Source of the DNA: Opitutaceae bacterium | GTDB lineage: Bacteria; Verrucomicrobiota; Verrucomicrobiia; Opitutales; Opitutaceae | Assembly (NCBI GenBank): GCA_027485045.1 | Contig: JAIXRU010000284.1 | Coordinates: 1 to 44,884 of the forward strand | DNA: 44,884 nucleotides | Direction of reading: 5' to 3' | Shown: in pieces, positions 37,184-44,884 of the stretch | Layout of the letters: the number at the start of each line of letters is the position of its first letter | Position numbering within the stretch: the stretch's first letter is position 1 | Made by a program: the position numbers and the translations under genes | The notes under the pieces: generated by a model | What the model was told of the DNA's origin: nothing | Database searches by the model: none | The model's input: the letters and a program-made list of their open reading frames with translations, nothing else

Positions 37184-38443
37184 ATGTCTCAACACGATCA
37201 CGGTATCACTCGAAACAAACCCGACGGGTTGCATGTGGACACCAACCAACATCGCCCGGCTTCGCTCTCACACACCGGTGGTGATTACTGGTGCGAGTCC
37301 TTTACCAAAGAACTGCGCAAAGCCGGTCTGGTTGAGACGCCCGACGCGGTGTTTCCGTGGGTTTCACGGCGGCATGACGAGAACCGCATTGCGGTGTTCA
37401 AACTGACGAACCAGGGGCGGGAGTTAGCCAAGAAGAGCGTGCCGCTTTCCGATTCTGGCGCGAAGCTCCCGAAAGCACAGCTCGACGCCCTTGAAGCGGG
37501 AATGGACCGTCTGCGCTCGCAGGCGAAAGAGGCGGATGGCGATCTTAAAAGTCAGTTACTCGGCTTTCGTCTGCCGCCTCCCGACAGCCCCTATTACCGG
37601 GTCTCGAAAGAGGGATCGTTTCCGTGGTCAAAACGACGACTTGTGATTCTTTGGGGCTTGGGTGTTCGCGACCAAGCGATTGCCCCCGGTCACCCTGATG
37701 CAGCGGCATTTGGTTACCTTCGGCGCTTCGAAGCCACCGAGCGCGGATTGGGTGCTATACTGCGGTGGCTGCTGATTGCGCTGCTTTTACTGCTGTTGCT
37801 GCTGGCAGCCTTCGAAATATCGCGCGAAGATAAAGATAAGGGCGCTAATCCCAGTTCCAGTTCTGGTAACGGTTCCGGTTTGGGAGGCTCAAGCACTGGC
37901 ACTGGTGGCCAAACTTTTGGGGGGGGCGGTCAGGGCGGTGGAACAACCAATGGCTCAAATAATGGCAGTTCCAGTTCTGGTAATGGTTCCGGCTTGGGAG
38001 GCTCAAGCACTGGCACTGGTGGCCAAACTTTGGGAGGGAACGGCCAGAGCAGTGGAACAACCAATAGCTCAAATAATGGCAGTTCCAGTTCTGGTAACGG
38101 TTCCGGTTTGGGAGGCTCGAACATTGGAACAGGTAGCCAAACTTCGGAACCAAACCCGCATACACCCACGTCACTCACTGGCTTAAGCGTAAGCATATCC
38201 GCGCGCATTCAATCGCCAAACGCGGATGGCACTCTGCGCACCGAAATCGCCGTGTCATTAAGCCCTATAAACACGAAAATCACTCGGGTGGAGTGGACGG
38301 TCGGCGGAGTTCGCTATCAAGAAAAGACACCGAGAATCACCCCGAACCTTGCCGCTGGCCGCTACGAAGTGCGTGCCGAAGTTTACATTCGCGACGAATA
38401 TAAACCGCTAGTCGCACTCACCACGATTACGGTCACCCGCTAA
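37184..38443 (+). CDS. Membrane protein: cytoplasmic N-terminus, one TM, Gly/Ser-rich tandem repeat stalk, Ig-like C-terminal domain
   Basis: In-frame ATG 37184 (MSQHDHGITRNKPDG), 21 nt after the upstream stop; TM GAILRWLLIALLLLLLLLAAFEI; 38-aa repeats; C-terminal ITRVEWTVGGVRYQEKTPRITPNLAAGRYEVRAEV. Confidence 0.75.
   Translation: MSQHDHGITRNKPDGLHVDTNQHRPASLSHTGGDYWCESFTKELRKAGLVETPDAVFPWVSRRHDENRIAVFKLTNQGRELAKKSVPLSDSGAKLPKAQLDALEAGMDRLRSQAKEADGDLKSQLLGFRLPPPDSPYYRVSKEGSFPWSKRRLVILWGLGVRDQAIAPGHPDAAAFGYLRRFEATERGLGAILRWLLIALLLLLLLLAAFEISREDKDKGANPSSSSGNGSGLGGSSTGTGGQTFGGGGQGGGTTNGSNNGSSSSGNGSGLGGSSTGTGGQTLGGNGQSSGTTNSSNNGSSSSGNGSGLGGSNIGTGSQTSEPNPHTPTSLTGLSVSISARIQSPNADGTLRTEIAVSLSPINTKITRVEWTVGGVRYQEKTPRITPNLAAGRYEVRAEVYIRDEYKPLVALTTITVTR
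37853..38150 (+). repeat. 114-bp in-frame tandem repeat, ~2.6 copies
   Basis: agttccagttctggtaaYggttccggYttgggaggctc starts at 37853, 37967 and 38081 (period 114 = 38 aa). Confidence 0.88.
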
Positions 38444-38720
38444 CACACCCATTTCCGCGAGTGCCGAATGCGTAAAATCTGCCCCGCCTTAAGTGGAAAG
38501 CGGGGGCGCTGAGAAAACAAAAACAATCCCGGCTCCGACCCTAGCAAAATCGTTTCGCTACCAGTGGTGCCCAACGCGTAACGCTCCACCTCAAGTTTCA
38601 CCACGAACTTTACTATCAGAAAATCGCCTAGGTTCGCGGCATCTTCCGCGTCACCTTCCGTTCGCGGCACCGCGCCGGGAAGCAGATTTGCATCACTCAC
38701 ATTGCCGGAAGCTCTATCAC

Positions 38721-40190
38721 ATGAAACCTGAACCTAAACGACACTTGTTGAAAATCGCCCTCGCGCCGCTCGCCCTGATGGTGCTTCTGCTCGGGGGCTG
38801 CTTCGACAGTAACCGCATCGAAGAAATCTACGCCTGGCCGCCTGACGGAAAGTGGGCGTCCGTAGTTAAACGTGATCAAGAAGAAGGGCTACTTCTCTGC
38901 GACGCCGAGGGCAACCTTTCCGCTCCGCTCGTCCCGGGCGTGACTCGAGTCGCGTGGCTGAGCGATTCGCAACGGATGGTTCTGGCGCGCAGCCACGAGG
39001 AATCCAAGTGGTCGCCGATCGCGCGTGCGATGAGTCAAACGCGGGCCGAGGCGCTGGTCGCTCAGGCCTTAGCCACCTGGCAAAAACTCCAGACAGGCTC
39101 TAGCTGGGGCGGTGACACCGGCGTCGCCAGCTTGTTTGCCGGCCGCCATTTCGAATGGAATCTCATCTGCATCTACCTACGCGAACACTATGGCGAAATT
39201 CTCCATTCCAAACTCGACGCGGACCAGTGGGAGGAGGTGGCGAAGCGGACCGTTAAGATTCATAGGTTGGTCATGGCGCGGATCGAAAGCGCCGGCGATA
39301 AAATCGCCATCGGCACCCAACTTTATGAAGGAATAGACGAAATCTCCAACGTCCGCGTTTCTCCCGATGACAAGGCCATCGCTTTCGTCACACTACTGGA
39401 ACCTGAAAATAGCTCCATTAGTCGGCTATGGATCGTGCCGGTTGGTGCGTCCAACGCGCAATTAGTCGCCGAAAACGTCTTTGGCTCCGACTGGACAGGC
39501 GACTCGCGTTCGCTTGCTTATGTTCAGATCCCGGGCATGGATTTTATAGACAAACTGCCGTTGGGCGTGCTCGTGCAACGCGAAGTGCTGGATGCGGATG
39601 GAAAGATTCAACTCCAGTCCAATGGTAAGAATCTCGCTTTCGGTCTGAGCCTTTTCTCTAATTTATTATGGGAAGGGTGCTCCGAGGGCAACGCGATGCC
39701 CATCCGCATCCGCTGTTTGCAAGACGGCCGGATTCTGTTCAATGCCCAAGAACTCAGCCTGCCGGCCACCATGGACGACGGATTCGATGGGCGCTCGCAA
39801 CTCTTTGCCTTCGACCCCACCCGGCAAGCCACCTTGGTCCGATTGATCCCGCGCTCGGAGCAAGAGAAGGTGCCGCATTCTCTCGCGTTTTTCGAGGTTA
39901 GCCCCAGCGAGAAGCAGGTGCTCTTTGGCGACTGCAGTGGCAACGTAGGCGTGTTTACGCTCTCTACGGGCAAAGTTGAGCAAGTGCAAAAAGGCGGCGA
40001 GGATACAACTGGTGCGGTGGGTGCGCCCGTCTGGCGCACAGAAGCGGAATTCGCCTATACGCGGCGCACTCCAGAGAAACACGGCGAGAAGTCCGCGCGC
40101 GCTGGCGAGGTGGTACTGCGTCGGGGCACCGAGGAAACAGTCCTCAGCCGAAGCTGGCCCGACGAGATGGTGAACGGGCTGTTTAAATGA
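38721..40190 (+). CDS. Lipoprotein with WD40/TolB-like beta-propeller-type repeats
   Basis: ATG 38721: MKPEPKRHLLKIALAPLALMVLLLGGCFDSN (lipobox); IEEIYAWPPDGKWASVV, ISNVRVSPDDKAIAFVT, VFGSDWTGDSRSLAYV blade-like repeats. Confidence 0.75.
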   Translation: MKPEPKRHLLKIALAPLALMVLLLGGCFDSNRIEEIYAWPPDGKWASVVKRDQEEGLLLCDAEGNLSAPLVPGVTRVAWLSDSQRMVLARSHEESKWSPIARAMSQTRAEALVAQALATWQKLQTGSSWGGDTGVASLFAGRHFEWNLICIYLREHYGEILHSKLDADQWEEVAKRTVKIHRLVMARIESAGDKIAIGTQLYEGIDEISNVRVSPDDKAIAFVTLLEPENSSISRLWIVPVGASNAQLVAENVFGSDWTGDSRSLAYVQIPGMDFIDKLPLGVLVQREVLDADGKIQLQSNGKNLAFGLSLFSNLLWEGCSEGNAMPIRIRCLQDGRILFNAQELSLPATMDDGFDGRSQLFAFDPTRQATLVRLIPRSEQEKVPHSLAFFEVSPSEKQVLFGDCSGNVGVFTLSTGKVEQVQKGGEDTTGAVGAPVWRTEAEFAYTRRTPEKHGEKSARAGEVVLRRGTEETVLSRSWPDEMVNGLFK

Positions 40191-40569
40191 TGAAATAGCG
40201 CCCGCCCGGTCGGCTTCCGACTGTGACACAGGCATTCTTGCCTGCGGGCTCGTGAGCGGAACGGAGTGCAGAGTTCAGGCCGTCGTTTGTGGATTCTGCC
40301 ACACATCGCTCATCCGTCCCGCCTCCCTTGACCAAGGTTCCCTGCAAAAACTACCGCCTCGCCTGCGCAAAGGATGGCACACGCAGACCGGGCGACTGGC
40401 GGGCTCGAAATTAGCGGGCTAAGCATGATGATGACTCGCACCGTGGAATCAATCGCGGCAGCCACAAAGGGGCTGGCTTCTAGGTCAGGCGTCGGCGGAC
40501 ACGTAGCCGAGCAGTTTTACCGGGGTCGGGCAGAGGTTCGTGAATTCTCACTCACCCTGCCCGCCCCCT

Positions 40570-40925
40570 CATCTAGCCCCTGCCCTCCAAGCGCCCGATC
40601 ACCGCGCCCAAACGTCCGCGCATTCGCTTCGTCTCAGCCTCCCGCCACGCCCGCAACAAGAGTAACCACGAGGCATCCGCCACCGCCCCGACCTGCCCGC
40701 AGACCTCCTTCAGCCACCACTCGGCCGCAAACCTCTTCGCTTTATCGAGCCCCTGATCCATGTAACCGATCAAGGGCTATCTCTCCCGCTTGCGTTCAAA
40801 CCTTAACCACCCCGGATGGAAACACGTGTCGATCTTCGCCAGCACGTCCGCCTCGCTCCACACCGCGAAAAACCCATGGCCGGGCAGATTAATCAAGCCC
40901 AGCCACCGCCTTTTCACCCGCGCCC
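40570..40925 (-). pseudogene. Probable decayed ORF interrupted by an in-frame TAG
   Basis: Same-frame minus translation: VKRRWLGLINLPGHGFFAVWSEADVLAKIDTCFHPGWLRFERKRER*PLIGYMDQGLDKAKRFAAEWWLKEVCGQVGAVADASWLLLLRAW...; stop at 40777-40779. Confidence 0.45.
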
Positions 40926-41006
40926 TGCTCCCCGGTCATTTTCCAATCGTCATTCGTCCATCCGCCGTCGTCATTCAGCAATAACGCGCCAAGCGCGCCC
41001 CCGCCC

Positions 41007-41732
41007 ATGTCCTTCGCCGACTCCTACCACGCCACCACCCTCGCCCTGCTCGACTCCGTTCGCGCCCGCAACCTCGCCACCCTCCGCGCGCTCGGCCCCA
41101 TCATCGGCCGCTCCCTCGCCGCCGGCGGCGTGCTCCACCTTTTCGGCTCCGGCCACTCCGAAATGCTCGCCCGCGAGATCATCGGCCGCGCCGGCGGCCT
41201 CATGCCCGTCACCGGCCTCTTCGACCCCGGCTACGGCTTCTCGGAAAACATCGTCGGCTACGGCACCCGCCTCGCCCAACGCTACGAAAACACCTACGGC
41301 ATCCAGACCGGCGAGTGCTTCATCATCATTTCCAACTCCGGCAAAAACGCCTCCCCCATCGAGGTCGCCCTCCACGCCAAAGCCCGCGGCCTGACCACCA
41401 TCGCCCTCACCGCGCTCAGCATGAGCACCACGTCCCGGACCGTGCACCCCGGCGGCAAAAACCTACACGAAATCTGCGACCACACCCTCGACAACGGCGG
41501 CGTGCCCGGCGACGCCGTCGTCGAGGTCGAGCACGGCCGCTTCGCCGGCCCCACCTCCACCCTCACCGGCTCCCTCCTGCTCAACCTCCTCGCCCTCGAA
41601 GCCGTCGAATGGCTGCGCTCCCAGGGCCACTCCCTCCCCCTCGTCACCAGTCAAAACATCCCCGGCGGCATGGAGGCCAACATCGCACTCGCCGCCCGCT
41701 ACCGCACCCGCCTCAGCAAACTCATCGGCTAG
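41007..41732 (+). CDS. SIS-domain (UPF0309-like) phosphosugar-binding protein
   Basis: GGVLHLFGSGHSEMLAREIIGRAGGL and ECFIIISNSGKNASPIEVALHAKARGLTTIALTAL. Confidence 0.9.
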   Translation: MSFADSYHATTLALLDSVRARNLATLRALGPIIGRSLAAGGVLHLFGSGHSEMLAREIIGRAGGLMPVTGLFDPGYGFSENIVGYGTRLAQRYENTYGIQTGECFIIISNSGKNASPIEVALHAKARGLTTIALTALSMSTTSRTVHPGGKNLHEICDHTLDNGGVPGDAVVEVEHGRFAGPTSTLTGSLLLNLLALEAVEWLRSQGHSLPLVTSQNIPGGMEANIALAARYRTRLSKLIG

Positions 41733-41738
41733 CTCACG

Positions 41739-41791
41739 CTTACCAGCTCTACTAGCCTTACTAGCTCTACCAGCTTACTAGCTCTACTAGC
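41739..41791 (+). repeat. Six degenerate 8-9 bp units (YTTACYAGC / TCTACYAGC) abutting the start codon of the next gene
   Basis: cttaccagc tctactagc cttactagc tctaccagc ttactagc tctactagc, then tccaccATG (41798). Confidence 0.9.
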
Positions 41792-41797
41792 TCCACC

Positions 41798-42538
41798 ATG
41801 GCCCGCGCCCTACGCCCCCGCCCCGACCCCTTGGCAAAACCCGCCGGCCCCGCCCGCACGGTTTACTTCGCCGGCGAGCTCTTCTCCGCCAAGCACCTCA
41901 TCGGCAACGCCTACCTCGCCGAAGCCATCCACGCCGCCTCCCACGGCCGCTACCTCTGCCGCCTGCCCCAGGATTTCGAGCTGCGCAGCCACCACCCCCA
42001 GCTCATCCGCGACAAAGACCTCCGCAGCCTGCTCGAATGCGACCTCGCCGTCTTCAACTTCGACGGCCCCGAGCTCGATAGCGGTACCGTGGTCGAGTTC
42101 ATGTTCGCCAAATTCGCCGACATTCCCTGCGTCCTCCTCCGCAGCGATTTTCGCTCCGCCGGCGACCAAGGCCCCGGCCAGGACCCGTGGAACCTCATGG
42201 CCAGCTTTTACCCCCGCTCCATCTCCGTGCCCGTGCACAGCATGGCGCTCTATAAAAAAGCCTACGCCGCCGCCCGCCGCGCCGCCCACGACGATATTAC
42301 CCGCCTCGCCGGCCAGCACAGCTCGGCCACCGCCCAGACCCTGTGCGAACAAATCGCCGTCCTGACCGTGCGCGGCCTTGATCGCGCCGCCAAACTCCCG
42401 CCCGCCCTGCCCAAACACCTGCGCGAAGAAGTCTACGCCTGGCTAGCCCTCATGCCCGGCCTGCGCGGCGACCCCAAAAAACACCGCAAAACCCTCGAAC
42501 GCCTGCTCAAACACAAAGTCGAAAACGACCTGCTCTAA
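41798..42538 (+). CDS. Nucleoside 2-deoxyribosyltransferase-like protein
   Basis: TVYFAGELFSAKHLIGNAYLAEAI...DLAVFNFDGPELDSGTVVEFMFAKFADIPCVLLRSDF. Confidence 0.82.
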   Translation: MARALRPRPDPLAKPAGPARTVYFAGELFSAKHLIGNAYLAEAIHAASHGRYLCRLPQDFELRSHHPQLIRDKDLRSLLECDLAVFNFDGPELDSGTVVEFMFAKFADIPCVLLRSDFRSAGDQGPGQDPWNLMASFYPRSISVPVHSMALYKKAYAAARRAAHDDITRLAGQHSSATAQTLCEQIAVLTVRGLDRAAKLPPALPKHLREEVYAWLALMPGLRGDPKKHRKTLERLLKHKVENDLL

Positions 42539-42603
42539 GCCGAGTTTTTCCCGCCGCCCATACGTTCATTAGCCATTGGTCATTCTCCTAGCTCCCCGCT
42601 CCC

Positions 42604-43218
42604 ATGCTCCACGTCCTTCAGCACCCGCTCGCCGCGCACGCCCTTACCCACCTTCGCGACCGCACCACCAAGCCCGCCACCTTCCGCACCCTGGCGCACC
42701 AACTAGGCCTGCTGCTCGCGCTGGAGTCCACCCGCGACCTGCCCACCCGTGCCCATTTAGTTGATACACCCTTGGAGCCCCACCCCGGCAAGGTACTCGC
42801 CCACGGCCTCGTCGCCGTGCCCATCCTCCGCGCCGGCCTCGGCCTGGTACAGCCCTACCTCGACCTCTTCCCCGACGTGGCAGTCGGCTACGTCGGCCTC
42901 GAGCGCGACCACCAGACCGCCGTGGCCCGCAGTTACTACCGCAAACTCCCGCCGCTCGCCGGTAAACGCGTGCTCTGCCTCGATCCCATGCTAGCCACCG
43001 GAGGCAGTGCGGTGCAGGCGCTCGACCTCCTGCGCGAAGCCGGCGCGACCGATCTGGCCCTGGTGGTGATCGTCGCCGCCCCCGAGGGCGTGGCCGCCGT
43101 GGAAGCCGCCCACCCGGACGTCCCCATTTTCACCGCCGCCCTCGACCGCGAGCTAAACGCCCAAAAATACATCCTCCCCGGCCTCGGCGACTTCGGCGAC
43201 CGCCTCTACGGCACCTAA
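42604..43218 (+). CDS. upp: Uracil phosphoribosyltransferase
   Basis: VPILRAGLGLVQPYLDLFP, VLCLDPMLATGGSAVQALDLLREAGATDLALVVIVAAPEGV, YILPGLGDFGDRLYGT. Confidence 0.96.
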   Translation: MLHVLQHPLAAHALTHLRDRTTKPATFRTLAHQLGLLLALESTRDLPTRAHLVDTPLEPHPGKVLAHGLVAVPILRAGLGLVQPYLDLFPDVAVGYVGLERDHQTAVARSYYRKLPPLAGKRVLCLDPMLATGGSAVQALDLLREAGATDLALVVIVAAPEGVAAVEAAHPDVPIFTAALDRELNAQKYILPGLGDFGDRLYGT

Positions 43219-43340
43219 AAAAACGCCCGCCGCCGCCAGTCAAAGTAACCCAATAGGATACTTTGCTTGCTGCCACAAGCCGCCCCACCCGCATTAGCCT
43301 GAGCGATCACCAGCAAACCGCGGCGAACGCTTTCGCCGCC

Positions 43341-43868
43341 TCACTTCAAGCCCAAGGGCACGAGATCCTCGTCGGTCTTGGCCATCGTCGCGAAAGCCGG
43401 CTCCATGGCCACCGCCCTAGCCAGCCGTGCCCGCGCCGCATCGAGTTCGCCCAACTGGGCCAGATAACACGCCAGATTGTAGTGCAACACCGCGCTGCGC
43501 GCCCCGAGCCGTGGTTCGGCCGCCTCCAAAATAGCCCGCGCCGCCCCGAGCCCGCCGACTTTTTTCGCCCGCCGCTCCGCAAAAGCCCCATGCAACCAAC
43601 CCGCGTCGAGCCCAGGTGCCTCCTTGCGCAAGCGTCGCGCCAGACGCCGCGCCACCGTCCAGGTTTCCGAAGCCATCGCCACCTCAAGCTGCATGGCCAA
43701 CACCCCGGGAGCCGAGCGTTCCGCCTCCGGTACCCCGGCCAGCTCCTTGCGCGCCTGCGCGAGCAAACCGAGCAGCAAATACCCCGACACATAGCCAAGG
43801 CGTTTGGTGGTGGCCGGTGAGAGATCGTTCACACTCCCCACTACTCTCCCTCCCCCGCCAAAAATCAA
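43341..43868 (-). CDS. Small TPR-like protein
   Basis: 175 aa; VLHYNLACYLAQLGELDAARARLARAVAMEP is a clear TPR unit; start may be internal. Confidence 0.65.
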   Translation of the reverse strand: MIFGGGGRVVGSVNDLSPATTKRLGYVSGYLLLGLLAQARKELAGVPEAERSAPGVLAMQLEVAMASETWTVARRLARRLRKEAPGLDAGWLHGAFAERRAKKVGGLGAARAILEAAEPRLGARSAVLHYNLACYLAQLGELDAARARLARAVAMEPAFATMAKTDEDLVPLGLK

Positions 43869-43962
43869 CCCCGCACTCTACCCGCCACCGCCCTGCACCA
43901 AACGCCGCTCTACAATCACCGCCCCGACCCACCCGCCCTACTTCACCCGTCCTGCCTCCACG

Positions 43963-43990
43963 GCCAAAGTAACCTATTGGGTTACTTTGG
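43963..43990. promoter_or_regulatory. Palindrome GCCAAAGTAACC-TATT-GGGTTACTTTGGC
   Basis: Near-perfect inverted repeat; related degenerate copy caaagtaacccaataggatactttg near 43240-43264. Confidence 0.6.
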
Positions 43991-44116
43991 CCGTTCGCAC
44001 GACTCATGGCTTACCAGCCCTCATCAGGCCACGCCGACCGGGTGTCCGGCTTGGCCCGGCGCGCACCCGGTCTTGCCATTCGCCGGACGAAGCGCGTCAT
44101 AACAACCCGTTCCACG

Positions 44117-44722
44117 ATGCCCCCTCCCGCCGCCAAACGCACCATCGACATGCAAATCCTCGCCGACTGGGTCGAGCCGGACGCTCGCGTGCTCGACCTC
44201 GGCTGCGGCCGCGGCGTGCTCCTGGAGTTTCTCGCCCAGACCCGTCAGGCCCGTGCTTTCGGCGTGGATCTCGATTTCGGAAAAATCACCGCCTGCGTGC
44301 GCCGCGGCCTCTCCGCCTACCAGGGCGACATGCTAGGCTACATGCGCGCCCTCCCCGACGGCCACTTCGACCACGTGGTCTGCTCCCGCACCCTGGAGGA
44401 AGTGCCCGACCCCAAGGCCGTCATCACCGAAGCCCTCCGCGTGGGCCGCACCGCCACGGTGGGTTTTGCCAACCACGGCTATTGGAAAAACCGCTACGAC
44501 GCGCTCCTGCTCGGCCGCAAACCGCTCAACCCGGTCTATCCCCACCCCTGGCACGAGAGCCGCCCGGCCAACCCCGCCACCATCCTCGATTTCGAGTCCT
44601 TCGCCGCCGCCTCCGGCTACCGCATCGCCCGCCGCGCCCATCTGCGCGGGGATTGGAAAACGACCTGCGCCTTCTGGCCCAATCTCTTCGCCGGTTACGC
44701 CCTTTATCAACTCGCGCGCTAA
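44117..44722 (+). CDS. metW: MetW-family methyltransferase-like protein
   Basis: ADWVEPDARVLDLGCGRGVLLEFLAQ... and SRTLEEVPDPKAVITEALRVGRTATVGFANHGYWKNRYDALLLGRKP match MetW. ATG 44117. Confidence 0.9.
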   Translation: MPPPAAKRTIDMQILADWVEPDARVLDLGCGRGVLLEFLAQTRQARAFGVDLDFGKITACVRRGLSAYQGDMLGYMRALPDGHFDHVVCSRTLEEVPDPKAVITEALRVGRTATVGFANHGYWKNRYDALLLGRKPLNPVYPHPWHESRPANPATILDFESFAAASGYRIARRAHLRGDWKTTCAFWPNLFAGYALYQLAR

Positions 44723-44767
44723 GAGCCTATCCGGCTAACCAATGGAGTGGTTAGCCGGATAGGCTCT
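44722..44767 (+). terminator. Perfect 20-bp stem hairpin directly after metW
   Basis: agagcctatccggctaacca-atggag-tggttagccggataggctct. Confidence 0.75.
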
Positions 44768-44884
44768 AATTCTACTTTGTTAAGATTTTCCTTGATTTCC
44801 GATCAGTCGCCGGTCATTGATTCGCATCGTAATCAATAACCAAGCGCCTTGCGGCGCACAAAAAAAATGACACGCAGGGCGTGC

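Noticed and set aside
37853-38150. Tandem repeat considered as CRISPR array
   Set aside because: Repeat is in frame, 114-bp period, codes Gly/Ser-rich protein and lacks repeat-spacer structure; no cas genes seen.
38440-38700. 86-aa minus-strand ORF between the repeat-stalk and lipoprotein genes
   Set aside because: No homology recognised and opposite to operon direction; cannot be supported without a search.
40777-40779. In-frame TAG considered as recoding (pyrrolysine/readthrough)
   Set aside because: No supporting context such as pylS/pylT in the window; simple pseudogenisation is more likely.
1-44884. tRNA, rRNA and CRISPR features
   Set aside because: No tRNA cloverleaf/T-loop signature, rRNA segment or regularly spaced repeat-spacer array was recognised by eye; a tRNAscan/Infernal run would be needed to exclude small RNAs.

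Overview
GC-rich chromosomal window, probably from a Verrucomicrobiota/Opitutaceae-type bacterium (inferred from gene families, including a Verru_Chthon cassette A-like protein). Most of it is housekeeping or carbohydrate metabolism: GH3, heparinase-like, LamG-like and GH43 genes, RNA/protein methyltransferases, TerC, ppnP, FKBP, DUF481, LpxR, upp and metW. The accessory part is roughly 23.0-41.0 kb, in two adjacent blocks. Block A (~23-30.4 kb) holds a SEC-C protein, an overlapping TrlF-like PHP/SMC-ATPase + AlbA_2 (Schlafen-type) pair, an in-frame chimera of a TOTE-type primase N-terminus with an AAA_14/DUF4143 C-terminus, and a decayed 3' fragment of lpxR matching the intact lpxR at 21.9-23.0 kb. 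Block B (30.5-40.2 kb) is AT-richer: a divergent XRE regulator plus a five-gene operon of an SrfC-like P-loop GTPase, an SrfB-like actin/Hsp70-fold ATPase, a membrane coiled-coil protein, a membrane protein with a 38-aa Gly/Ser repeat and Ig-like tail, and a beta-propeller-like lipoprotein. Block B is the best candidate for an under-described envelope-associated system. Several non-coding repeats are also notable: inverted REPIN-like elements around a 3-gene block, 22-bp iteron-like repeats upstream of trlF, 8-9 bp leader repeats abutting two start codons, and GTAACC/GGTTAC palindromes. All calls are by eye from sequence and family knowledge; no searches were run.
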